Of a stretch of DNA of 27,238 nucleotides, positions 16,253 to 24,465 are shown piece by piece (position 1 is the stretch's first letter; every line of letters begins with the position of its first letter). The notes under the pieces were generated by a model. The model was given only the letters and a program-made list of their open reading frames with translations, did not search any database and had not been told where the DNA came from. The stretch is from Thomasclavelia sp. (GTDB lineage Bacteria > Bacillota_I > Bacilli_A > Erysipelotrichales > Coprobacillaceae), in contig JAHHSU010000009.1 in NCBI GenBank assembly GCA_020025035.1, forward strand, positions 1-27,238, written 5' to 3'. The translations under genes and the position numbers were made by a program.

Positions 16253-16801
16253 TTAAGGAATATATATTTTTAAAATAATACTTATAAAAACTATTGTTAA
16301 TGTTATAAATACATAATTTATATAATAATTTAATAAATCTATAGCTTTTAATCGTTCTTTAAAAACAAAAGTAATAGCAAATACATTCATTGATATTTCA
16401 ATGGCTCCATTTAATATAACAAAAATACCAATTGTTTGAGTTAATATAAATAATAGTTCATTTATTGTTTTTAAAAAACCTAATGATTGAGTAAAGATGA
16501 CATAGATGTAATTTCCTATATGTACTCCATATAAAAATGTAATAACTCCAATAATTAAAATACCAAAAACATGAAATGATGAAAAAATAATTAAGAAAAT
16601 CAGACATAATATAAAATACAAATACAATTTTAAAACGTCCATATTAATCAAAGATGAATAGATAGAATCAAACATTATCCATACAGATTGATGATTAAGC
16701 TTTAATATTATTGCTAAAATAAAACCACTACCAAGTAATATCGTTGAAAAAAGATATATTAATTGATAATGGTTTAAATAATCTAAAATTTTTCTTTTCA
16801 T
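16253..16801 (-). CDS. spoIIM: SpoIIM-like sporulation membrane protein
   Basis: SpoIIM anchors SpoIID and SpoIIP in the mother-cell membrane for engulfment. The 182-residue protein has about five hydrophobic helices. These include an N-terminal one (about 15-35), a pair near 60-100 with FSSFHVFGILIIGVITFLYGVHIG, and segments near 125-150 and 160-180. The sequence GxxxGxxIG followed by a long hydrophobic stretch and LNGAIEIS agrees with the SpoIIM/DUF95 family. GGAGGTGATTACATG fixes the start at 16801. Location directly upstream of xerD parallels Bacillus, where spoIIM precedes ripX. The call rests on topology, partial motif and synteny rather than a strong signature. Confidence 0.65.
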   Translation of the reverse strand: MKRKILDYLNHYQLIYLFSTILLGSGFILAIILKLNHQSVWIMFDSIYSSLINMDVLKLYLYFILCLIFLIIFSSFHVFGILIIGVITFLYGVHIGNYIYVIFTQSLGFLKTINELLFILTQTIGIFVILNGAIEISMNVFAITFVFKERLKAIDLLNYYINYVFITLTIVFISIILKIYIP

Positions 16802-16865
16802 GTAATCACCTCCATTACAAGTTATGATTACATAATAAAGTTTATTCATTAAAATAAATATTTAA

Positions 16866-17678
16866 TTAATAACAGCTTACACCAAGTGATGACGATTCAG
16901 TTTTATGTGCTAAACGTAATCGATCTGAAATCATTGCAATAAATTCTGAATTAGTTGGTTTAGATTTTGTTGCAGAAACTGTATACCCAAATATGTCATC
17001 AATAGCATCAGTATTTCCCCTATTCCATGCTACTTCAATTGCATGTCTAATTGCACGTTCTACTCTAGATGATGTTGTGTTATACATTTTAGCAATATCT
17101 GGATATAATACTTTTGTTACTTGTCCTAAGATATCACTGTTATAATATGCTTCCATAATTGACGAACGTAAATATACATATCCTTTTATATGAGCTGGAA
17201 TTCCTACCTCGTGAAGGATTTCAGTAATTTCATTTTCTAATTTTACTTTTTGATATTTTTCTAATTCGTCATTTCCATAGGTTACGGTTTCATTCGTTTG
17301 GAAATTAATAATATCTGTTACTGTACGTGAAAAATAAGTTAAATTCACTGGCTTTTTGAAACAATAATTTACATTGTATGCATTTAACATTTGTGACATC
17401 ATATCTGATAAAAAGTCAGAGATTCCAATTATTTTCAAATTAGGATTAAATTCTTTTGAAGTACAGTATTCTTTTAAAATAGATAATCCATCAATCCCTG
17501 ATAACATTAAATCAATAATTAATAGATTGTAATCGTTTTTAAATAGTGATTCAATGCAATCATTCCCATTTGTTACAATATCAATAATAGGCATCAAATT
17601 TGAATTTTGTAATACTGCTTTCATTTGGTTAGCTAAATTAATATTGTCTTCTGCAATTAAAATTTTTAAAGTGTTCAT
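16866..17678 (-). CDS. spo0A: Sporulation master regulator Spo0A
   Basis: Spo0A is the response regulator that commits the cell to sporulation. The receiver domain (about 1-120) has the acidic pocket Glu10/Asp11, phospho-acceptor Asp56 (LLIIDLML), Ser87 and Lys109 (FKKP). A variable hinge follows (about 121-145). The Spo0A-specific DNA-binding domain (about 146-262) contains SSRVERAIRHAIEVAW (203-218), nearly identical to the Bacillus recognition helix. The start at 17678 is preceded by GAGGGGGA. It follows spoIVB in the same order as Bacillus. The 270-residue length is normal and no key residue is missing. Upstream DNA holds a possible 0A box. Confidence 0.97.
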   Translation of the reverse strand: MNTLKILIAEDNINLANQMKAVLQNSNLMPIIDIVTNGNDCIESLFKNDYNLLIIDLMLSGIDGLSILKEYCTSKEFNPNLKIIGISDFLSDMMSQMLNAYNVNYCFKKPVNLTYFSRTVTDIINFQTNETVTYGNDELEKYQKVKLENEITEILHEVGIPAHIKGYVYLRSSIMEAYYNSDILGQVTKVLYPDIAKMYNTTSSRVERAIRHAIEVAWNRGNTDAIDDIFGYTVSATKSKPTNSEFIAMISDRLRLAHKTESSSLGVSCY

Positions 17679-17830
17679 TTTGTCCCCCTCAATGTTCACT
17701 TCTATCAGCAATATATAGTATAAACTTTTTTTACAAAAAAGAAAGTGTATATTCTATTATTTTGTAAAATAATTATTTAATTTCATTATTTTTGTATATT
17801 TTTACACTAGTTTTAAATAAAAAAACATAA

Positions 17831-17837
17831 TTCGACA
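17831..17837 (-). promoter_or_regulatory. Possible Spo0A-binding box upstream of spo0A
   Basis: The - strand reads TGTCGAA, the core of the 0A box, 153 nt before the spo0A start. A one-mismatch copy, TGTCTAA, is on the + strand at 17843-17849. At least three other exact copies occur inside genes in this window, so only position favours it. Confidence 0.35.
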
Positions 17838-17850
17838 TCATTTGTCTAAA

Positions 17851-17880
17851 AAAAAAAGACACGAATTGTCCTTTTTTAGT
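17851..17880 (-). terminator. Terminator after spoIVB
   Basis: On the - strand AAAAAAGGAC pairs with GTCTTTTTTT (one G-U pair) around a 7-nt loop, and the run continues into T's. It starts just after the spoIVB stop and separates it from spo0A. Confidence 0.6.
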
Positions 17881-17884
17881 ATAA

Positions 17885-18883
17885 TTAGTTTAAATTAGAT
17901 GATTGCTCTAACATCCATTCAATATAAACTCCATAGCCTATTTGTCTATCTTTAGCATTTACATGCGAAATAGCACCAATTATTTTATCATTTTGTATAA
18001 TGGGTGAACCACTCATTCCTTGAATAATACCATTTGTTTTCTCTAAACCTTTAGAATCTACAATTTTAAACGTGATACCTTTAGGTTCAGCACTAGATTG
18101 TTTTTTTAAATCAATAATTTCGATATCAATTTTTTCTACATCTGATCCGTTTAATACTGTTAATACATAAGCACTACCTAATTTAATCTCATCCATTTTT
18201 GCAGATTCCATTAAATTAGTATTATTTTGCTCATCATACGTACCAAATACCCCTAAATCAGTATTCTTTTTTACCATTCCTATTTTTTTGTCTTCCTCAA
18301 TTACTGCTATCTTTTCACCAGTTTTTTCATCAGTATTTTTGACAATATTATTGACTCTTGAATTGCAAATTTTACCGTTTGCAATCTCTAAATTTAATGC
18401 AGTATCATTAAGTGAATGTCCTAAAGCACCAAAGGATTGGTTACTTGGATCATAATAAGTCATTGTCCCAATTCCTGCAGTTGTATCTTTAACGTATAAT
18501 CCAGTTTTAAATGTATTTGATATAGGATCGTATGAAACTTTTAAATCACGATTCATTTTAGTTGTATCTCTAAGCAATGTGATGCTTACTTTTAGATCGT
18601 GATTAAGCGAATTTTGAATCATACTTCCTAAATCATTGATGGAAGATACATCATGATTATTGACCCCTATAATAAGATCTCCAGGTAAGAAATCATCATT
18701 TTTAGGATTATATACTGTTTGATTAATAGTATAATCATAGGTACCTGTAATGTATATCCCATTATAATTTAAAATTATACCTATTGATTCGCCACCAGGA
18801 ATTAAAGGAATTGCAAATACACTAAACGTCGAAAAAATAACTGTAATTACAATTATAAAACTATGTAACACTTTCTTTTTCAT
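17885..18883 (-). CDS. spoIVB: SpoIVB serine protease (peptidase S55)
   Basis: SpoIVB is secreted from the forespore into the space between the spore membranes, where it triggers pro-sigma-K processing in the mother cell. An N-terminal membrane/signal segment (about 5-25) precedes the conserved LIPGGESIGI. A PDZ domain follows (about 35-115, with DFLPGDLIIGVN). The S55 protease domain has His156 in GALGHS and Ser291 in QGMSGSP. The protein (332 residues) is shorter than in B. subtilis (about 426) but both catalytic motifs are intact. SD AAGGAGGA sits 7 nt upstream. Location between recN and spo0A is the standard one. Confidence 0.96.
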   Translation of the reverse strand: MKKKVLHSFIIVITVIFSTFSVFAIPLIPGGESIGIILNYNGIYITGTYDYTINQTVYNPKNDDFLPGDLIIGVNNHDVSSINDLGSMIQNSLNHDLKVSITLLRDTTKMNRDLKVSYDPISNTFKTGLYVKDTTAGIGTMTYYDPSNQSFGALGHSLNDTALNLEIANGKICNSRVNNIVKNTDEKTGEKIAVIEEDKKIGMVKKNTDLGVFGTYDEQNNTNLMESAKMDEIKLGSAYVLTVLNGSDVEKIDIEIIDLKKQSSAEPKGITFKIVDSKGLEKTNGIIQGMSGSPIIQNDKIIGAISHVNAKDRQIGYGVYIEWMLEQSSNLN

Positions 18884-18915
18884 GATTTTCCTCCTTATTT
18901 TATTTGTTACATACT

Positions 18916-18944
18916 TATTATGTAAAAATAAAGAGTTTTAATAC
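18916..18944 (-). promoter_or_regulatory. Candidate forespore (sigma-G/F-type) promoter of spoIVB
   Basis: On the - strand GTATT (18944-18940), 17 nt, then CATAATA (18922-18916). The -10 box fits the sigma-G consensus CATWHTA exactly and the -35 fits four of five positions. The RNA would start about 26 nt before the gene. SpoIVB is forespore-expressed in Bacillus. Confidence 0.5.
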
Positions 18945-19028
18945 TAAAGTAAATTTGATTCAATATTTCTAACTAATATTAAAATAATTATTATACTTTT
19001 TATATTTTGTTATATCAGCATGAAAATA

Positions 19029-19064
19029 AAACAGTCATTTCAATAAAAAATAATATGACTGTTT
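19029..19064 (-). terminator. Terminator after recN
   Basis: 10-bp perfect stem: ATGACTGTTT (19055-19064) with AAACAGTCAT (19029-19038) around a 16-nt loop, followed on the - strand by a T-rich run. It lies 22 nt beyond the recN stop codon. Confidence 0.75.
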
Positions 19065-19086
19065 CAAAATTAATTAATTTGTTTTA

Positions 19087-20745
19087 TTAAAAATCATTTT
19101 TTGTTTGAAGTAAGTTTTTTGCTTGTAGTAATGCACTTTTACTAACTGTAGAACCAGAAATCATTGTAGCTAGTTCATTTATTACTTGCTCTTTGTTAAG
19201 ATATCTTGTATTAGTAGATGTATTATTATTAATAGTTGTTTTTTCTACATAAAGATGTTGATTTGCAAAGCATGCAACTTGAGGAAGGTGTGTAATACAA
19301 AGTACTTGCTTAGAATTAGAAATTTTTTTCATTTTTTGACCGATAGCATAAGCAACTTTTCCACTTACTCCAGTATCTACTTCATCAAATATAATACATT
19401 CAATAGGTGTTTTTGAAATTAAAACAGTTTTTAATGAAAGCATAATCCTAGACAATTCCCCGCCTGATGCTATTGTAGCAATAGGTTTTAAATCTTCTCC
19501 TTTATTTGTAGAAATTAGAAATAAAATATTATCATATCCATTTTGGTTTAATTTAGTTGTTGTTACTTCTATTTTAAATATTGCATTCTCCATATGAAGA
19601 TGATGTAATTCTTCTGTAATTTTTGCAGAAATCTTACTTGCAGTATCTATTCTTATTTCATGTAATTGATCGGCTAATTGATTACATTCATTTTTTAATT
19701 GATCCAACTCTAAATACATTTTCGACATTAATTCATCTTTATGATTTAAAAAATGGATATGATTTTCAATTTCTTTTTTCTTTTCAATAATTGTTTGAAT
19801 AGATGGCGAATATTTTTTTCTTAATTTTTGAATAACAAACAACTTTTCTTGAATAAGATTATATCTATCTTCATCATAGTCTAATGATTGATAAGTATCA
19901 TAAATAGACTCTACAAGATCATTTAAACGATAATATGTATCATTTAATTCTTGATAATAGGTATTAAATGATTCAATATCTGAAATATTTTTAATTGCAT
20001 CAATTGCATTGCTTAAATTTGACATAAAACCATATTCATCACTTGATAATTTAGAAAAAATTGAAATTTGCTTTTGAATTTTTTCGTAACTTTTCATTTT
20101 CAGTTGCTCATTTTCCAATTTTTCTACAGAATCATTTTCAAAATCAAATTGGTTAATTTCATTTAATTGGGTTTGGTAAAATTCTAATTGTTCTAAATTT
20201 TGTTCTTCATTTTCTAATTTTTCAAGTTTATTTTTTAATTCTATATATTGTTCGTATTTAAATCGATATTGAGTAAGTAATTCATTAATTTGTTCTTCAT
20301 GATAACTATCTATGATTATCATATAGTTTTTTGGATTTAATAAATCTTGTGTATCAAATTGAGAATGGATATCAATAAATGTAGACATAATTTCTTTAAG
20401 CAATGAACCAGAAACAACTCTACCATTAATGCGACACATTCCTTTTCCAGATTGATATATTTCTTTAGTAATAGTTACATATTCATCGTCACACTCTAAT
20501 CCAAATTCATTTAATTTTTGAATGAGTGCTGTGTTTGGATCAATTGTTGCTTCAACAATGGCTTTATCAGTTCCTTTTTTTACCAATGAAGTGTTAGTAC
20601 GATTTCCAATAAGTTGTCCAATCGCATCAATAATGATTGACTTTCCTGCACCTGTTTCTCCAGTTAGTACTGTCATTCCATTGTTAAATGAAATGGATAT
20701 TTTATCAATAATTGCAAAATTTTGAATAAATAATTCTTTAATCAA
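19087..20745 (-). CDS. recN: DNA repair ATPase RecN
   Basis: RecN is an SMC-like protein recruited early to double-strand breaks. The 552-residue product has Walker A GETGAGKS (29-36), long coiled-coil regions (about 150-370) and the ABC signature IASGGELSRIMLSLK. Walker B is CIIFDEVDTGVSG, and HLPQVA lies near the end. TTG at 20745 is preferred as start because AGGTGA (20756-20751) is correctly spaced and the protein then begins MIKELFIQNFAI, as in the family. GTG 20754 would have its ribosome site inside itself. It follows tlyA directly; argR, which sits between them in Bacillus, is absent. Confidence 0.96.
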   Translation of the reverse strand: MIKELFIQNFAIIDKISISFNNGMTVLTGETGAGKSIIIDAIGQLIGNRTNTSLVKKGTDKAIVEATIDPNTALIQKLNEFGLECDDEYVTITKEIYQSGKGMCRINGRVVSGSLLKEIMSTFIDIHSQFDTQDLLNPKNYMIIIDSYHEEQINELLTQYRFKYEQYIELKNKLEKLENEEQNLEQLEFYQTQLNEINQFDFENDSVEKLENEQLKMKSYEKIQKQISIFSKLSSDEYGFMSNLSNAIDAIKNISDIESFNTYYQELNDTYYRLNDLVESIYDTYQSLDYDEDRYNLIQEKLFVIQKLRKKYSPSIQTIIEKKKEIENHIHFLNHKDELMSKMYLELDQLKNECNQLADQLHEIRIDTASKISAKITEELHHLHMENAIFKIEVTTTKLNQNGYDNILFLISTNKGEDLKPIATIASGGELSRIMLSLKTVLISKTPIECIIFDEVDTGVSGKVAYAIGQKMKKISNSKQVLCITHLPQVACFANQHLYVEKTTINNNTSTNTRYLNKEQVINELATMISGSTVSKSALLQAKNLLQTKNDF

Positions 20746-20754
20746 ACTTCTCAC

Positions 20755-21555
20755 CTACTTTTTAAAAAACTGATGTGTATTTTCTACTAAGGTTGTAAAA
20801 TCAAAGTGTTTGTCTTGTTCTCCTTTTTGAAATAAACCTAAAAATTCAATATTACCATGTCCTCCTGTAATTGGAGAGAAATCAATATTTACTAATTTAA
20901 ATCCGTTATCGTTTGCAATTTTTTGAATATTCATTAAAACTGCAATGTGAATATCTTTATCCTTTACAATTCCTTTTTTTCCTATTTGTTCTTTTCCTGC
21001 TTCAAATTGAGGTTTAATCAAAGCAACTACTTTGCCATCGTCGCTTAATATATGAAACAAATTAGGAAAAATATGTTTTAGTGAAATAAATGATACATCT
21101 ATAGTACAAAAATTAGGAGTTCCTACATTAAATCGATCTAAATTTACAGTACGAAAATTAGTTTGTTCCATTACAATTACTCGACTATCATTGCGTAATT
21201 TCCATACAAGCTGATTAGTCCCTACATCAAGAGCATATACTAACTTTACTCCATTTTGTAAACCACAATCTGTAAATCCTCCAGTTGAGGAACCAATGTC
21301 TAGCATAATTTTATCTTCTAATTGTAAATCAAAGGATTGAATTGCTTTTTCTAATTTTAGTCCACCTCTTGAAACATATTTTAAAACTTGTCCCTTAACA
21401 AATAATGGGGTTTCTGTATCTATTTTGGTTCCAACTTTATCTATTCGGTCATTTTGATCATAAACAAGTCCAGCCATAATGGCACGTTTTGCTTTTTCTC
21501 TTGAGTCAAAAAAACCCTTTTCTACTAACAAAACATCTACCCTTTCTTTTTTCAT
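20755..21555 (-). CDS. tlyA: TlyA-family rRNA 2'-O-methyltransferase (YqxC)
   Basis: TlyA proteins methylate ribosomal RNA ribose; older annotations call them hemolysins. The 266 residues comprise an S4 RNA-binding domain (about 5-60, VDVLLVEKGFFDSREKAKRAIMAG split over two helices) and the linker YVSRGGLKLEKA (60-71). An FtsJ-like methyltransferase domain follows, with LDIGSSTGGFTD (85-96), DVSFISL and ALIKPQFEAG. The gene overlaps the dxs stop by four bases (ATGA), so it is translationally coupled. Order dxs-tlyA-recN is conserved across Bacillota. Confidence 0.94.
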   Translation of the reverse strand: MKKERVDVLLVEKGFFDSREKAKRAIMAGLVYDQNDRIDKVGTKIDTETPLFVKGQVLKYVSRGGLKLEKAIQSFDLQLEDKIMLDIGSSTGGFTDCGLQNGVKLVYALDVGTNQLVWKLRNDSRVIVMEQTNFRTVNLDRFNVGTPNFCTIDVSFISLKHIFPNLFHILSDDGKVVALIKPQFEAGKEQIGKKGIVKDKDIHIAVLMNIQKIANDNGFKLVNIDFSPITGGHGNIEFLGLFQKGEQDKHFDFTTLVENTHQFFKK

Positions 21556-23414
21556 TGACTAATCTCCATTACAACATCTTTTAAACTTTCAAGATCTACA
21601 TTTTCAAGTTTTAATAATTCATCAACATCTCCTTGAGGAGTATAATGATCTTTTACAGCTATGTGAATAATATGTTTTGAAACATGATTATTCATATAAT
21701 ATTCATTAATATACAATCCTAATGATGCATTTTCTAAAACTGTTTCATAAATTATAATATTTTCATACTCTTTAGATATTCTATCTAATAAATCATTATC
21801 CATAGGTTTCATAAATCGTGCATTCACTAGGTCTACCTTTAAATTATTCTCTAAAATCATCGATTTTACTTTATTAACTTTATCACCATACGTAATAATA
21901 ATAGATTGATGATGATGATTGATTACGTATTCCCATTTTCCAATTTCTATTGTATCTGTAATTAATACATCTTCATCTAATACAGCTTGTTTAGAAACTC
22001 TAATAACATAAGGATGATCATTTTTTTGAAATGCAGTATTAATATATTGTTTAGCCTCTAATGCATTAGATGGCGTAAATATCACAATATTTGGAATTGC
22101 CATTAGTAATCCAATATCAAATACACCATGATGTGTTTCTCCATCCTCACCAACAAATTCAGCTCTATCTACCGAGATTAACATTGGTAAGTCCATACGT
22201 CCTACATCATGATTTAACTGATCATAGGCACGTTGTAAAAAAGATGAATACATAGAAACAAATGGTTTTTTTCCAGATATACTTAACCCACACGCAAAAG
22301 TCATAGCATGTTGTTCTGCTATTCCAACATCAAATGAACGTAATGGAAAATCTCTAAAGATGTTATCTAATTTTGAACCTGAAATCATTGCAGGCGTAAT
22401 AGTAACAATATCTTGATCAAAAGCCATTGCTTTATAAACCTGTAAAGCAATTACTTCTGACCATGTTTTTTCATTTTCACCTAGCTTACAAATCGGCTCT
22501 CCTGTATTGACATCAAAAGGACTAACACCATGCCATTTTCCTAATTCATCATTTTCTGCAAACTCATATCCTTTTCCTTTTTTAGTAATAACATGTACTA
22601 CTACGCTATTACTAGAGTTTTTTGCCTTATTTAAAGCTCTAATCAAGTCAGAAAAGTCATGTCCATCAATAGGACCTAAATAATCTACACCAAATTCTGA
22701 AAAAATAGTTTCATCGATTAAATTGTTACGAATATGATCTTTTATTTTTTTGGTGAATTTATAAATTGGTTTTCCAAATGGAACATGTGATAACAAGTCT
22801 TTATACTCTTGTTTAGCTTTATTGTATGTCATAGATGTACGAATTGATGACAAAAAGTTACTAATACCACCAACATTTTTAGAAATTGACATTTGATTAT
22901 CATTTAAGATGATAATAACTTTAGAATTAGTTGATCCTAAATGATTTAATGCCTCTAACGACGGACCACCAACAATAGATGCATCACCAATAATTGGAAT
23001 AATATTATATTGCTCGTTATTTAAATCTCTAGCAATTGCCATTCCTACTGCACTAGAAAGTGCAGTACAAGAGTGACCCGCTTCATAGGCATCATATGGT
23101 CCTTCATTACGTTTTTGAAATCCTGAAATACCATTTAGTTTTCTTAATGTATGGAATTGACTTGCACGTCCTGTTAAAATTTTATGTGTATAACTTTGAT
23201 GACCTACATCAAAAATCATTTTATCTTCAGGTGCGTTAAAAACATAGTGTAATGCAATAGTTAATTCAACAACACCAAGATTACTTGATAAATGTCCACC
23301 AGTTTGTGAAACATTTTGAATTAAAAAACTACGTATATCTTTAGCTAAATCATCTAATTCATTATAGCTTAATGCTTTGATAAAAGTTGGATCCTTTATA
23401 TTTTTAATATTCAT
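21552..23414 (-). CDS. dxs: 1-deoxy-D-xylulose-5-phosphate synthase
   Basis: DXS condenses pyruvate and glyceraldehyde-3-phosphate with thiamine diphosphate, the first step of the MEP isoprenoid pathway; ispA next to it uses the products. Of 620 residues, GGHLSSNLGVVEL (39-51), DVGHQSYTHK (69-78), the AGHSCTALS segment and LNDNQMSIS (170-178) are family motifs. GIAEQHA with the catalytic Glu, YSSFLQRAYDQ and GEDGETHHG follow. One oddity: the thiamine-binding GDG is GDA (143-145), though the metal-binding Asp144 is kept. The start is preceded by GAGGGTGA within the end of ispA, two bases away. Confidence 0.95.
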   Translation of the reverse strand: MNIKNIKDPTFIKALSYNELDDLAKDIRSFLIQNVSQTGGHLSSNLGVVELTIALHYVFNAPEDKMIFDVGHQSYTHKILTGRASQFHTLRKLNGISGFQKRNEGPYDAYEAGHSCTALSSAVGMAIARDLNNEQYNIIPIIGDASIVGGPSLEALNHLGSTNSKVIIILNDNQMSISKNVGGISNFLSSIRTSMTYNKAKQEYKDLLSHVPFGKPIYKFTKKIKDHIRNNLIDETIFSEFGVDYLGPIDGHDFSDLIRALNKAKNSSNSVVVHVITKKGKGYEFAENDELGKWHGVSPFDVNTGEPICKLGENEKTWSEVIALQVYKAMAFDQDIVTITPAMISGSKLDNIFRDFPLRSFDVGIAEQHAMTFACGLSISGKKPFVSMYSSFLQRAYDQLNHDVGRMDLPMLISVDRAEFVGEDGETHHGVFDIGLLMAIPNIVIFTPSNALEAKQYINTAFQKNDHPYVIRVSKQAVLDEDVLITDTIEIGKWEYVINHHHQSIIITYGDKVNKVKSMILENNLKVDLVNARFMKPMDNDLLDRISKEYENIIIYETVLENASLGLYINEYYMNNHVSKHIIHIAVKDHYTPQGDVDELLKLENVDLESLKDVVMEISQ

Positions 23415-23416
23415 TC

Positions 23417-24265
23417 TTACTTCACCCTCTTTATTATGGTTTCAAATATTTCTACAATAACCTTTTGATTGATATCTAATTGATTTAATAATTCTAATGC
23501 ATTTTGAAAATGTTGTTCAACTAAACATGATGCTTGGTGCATTCCTAAAATAGTTGTATAAGTAGATTTGTCATTAGATAGGTCGCTACCAATATTTTTT
23601 CCTAAAATTAATTTGTCTCCAACAACATCTAAAATATCGTCTTGAATTTGATAGCAAATTCCAATATTCCATCCTATTTTTTTAAATGCATTTATATCTT
23701 CTTCGCGCCCAATTAAAGTACATGCCATTATAAACGCTGCAATAAATAACATAGCAGTTTTATGTTCATGTATATCTACTAGTTGTTCTAATGTTGCTTT
23801 ATTGTTTTCATAGAATATATCTTGTTGTTGTCCATAAATCATTCCGTTTTGTCCACTACATGTAGATAAAATCTTAACACATTTTACAATCTTGTCAGCT
23901 GCAATATTCATTGATGAAAGCGTTGAAAAAGCTAAAGTAAGTAATGCATCACCTGCTAATATTGCAGTTGCTTCGTCAAATTGTTTATGGCATGTTTTTT
24001 GTCCACGTCTTAAATCATCATTATCCATTGCAGGCAAATCGTCATGGATTAAGGAATATGCATGAATCATTTCTAATGCACATGCTGCATCTAAATATGG
24101 TAAATAATCTTTATTGTAGGCTTCAATTGTTTTTAGTAGTAAAATAGGACGTAATCTTTTACCTGGTGAAAGCAACGAATAATTCATTGCTTCTTTTACT
24201 ATTCCATTCTTACATTCGTTTACAATTTCTTGTAATCTATTATCAATTACTTCTTGTATATTCAT
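23417..24265 (-). CDS. ispA: Short-chain polyprenyl (geranyl/farnesyl) diphosphate synthase
   Basis: IspA builds farnesyl diphosphate from the C5 units of the MEP pathway. The 282-residue product shows GKRLRP (35-40), the first aspartate-rich motif DDLPAMDNDDLRRG (75-88) and the second, DDILD, near residue 208, followed by GKNIGSDLSNDKSTY. Aspartates for magnesium binding are all present. Start supported by AGAGGTC. Chain length (C15 or other) cannot be fixed from the motif alone; C15 is the usual product in this position. Placed between xseB and dxs as in Bacillus. Confidence 0.94.
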   Translation of the reverse strand: MNIQEVIDNRLQEIVNECKNGIVKEAMNYSLLSPGKRLRPILLLKTIEAYNKDYLPYLDAACALEMIHAYSLIHDDLPAMDNDDLRRGQKTCHKQFDEATAILAGDALLTLAFSTLSSMNIAADKIVKCVKILSTCSGQNGMIYGQQQDIFYENNKATLEQLVDIHEHKTAMLFIAAFIMACTLIGREEDINAFKKIGWNIGICYQIQDDILDVVGDKLILGKNIGSDLSNDKSTYTTILGMHQASCLVEQHFQNALELLNQLDINQKVIVEIFETIIKRVK

Positions 24266-24276
24266 AATATGACCTC

Positions 24277-24465
24277 TTATTTTTGATCAACTATTTTTAT
24301 AATTTCTTGTTCAAAATTATTTAATTTATCATGACAATATTTTGAAAGTTCCATACCTTCCTTAAATAATTCGATTGATTTTTCTAGTGATTCTTCGTTC
24401 TTTTCGATTTTACTTACAATTTCTTCTAAACGTTTCATTGCTTCTTCTAAACTTAACTTATTCAT
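24277..24465 (-). CDS. xseB: Exodeoxyribonuclease VII small subunit
   Basis: XseB forms the many-copy helical partner of XseA in the single-strand nuclease ExoVII. The 62 residues are nearly all helical and fit the family pattern LSLEEAMKRLEEIVSKIE, then SLEKSIELFKEGMEL, then CHDKL. SD AGGAGA is spaced 7 nt. The start overlaps the xseA end by eight bases, linking production of both subunits. Confidence 0.95.
   Translation of the reverse strand: MNKLSLEEAMKRLEEIVSKIEKNEESLEKSIELFKEGMELSKYCHDKLNNFEQEIIKIVDQK

Noticed and set aside
16819..16847. Sigma-E-like GAATAAA-N14-CATAACTT before spoIIM on the - strand
   Set aside because: Only partial match to both boxes and the start would fall at the ribosome site; kept as a note only.
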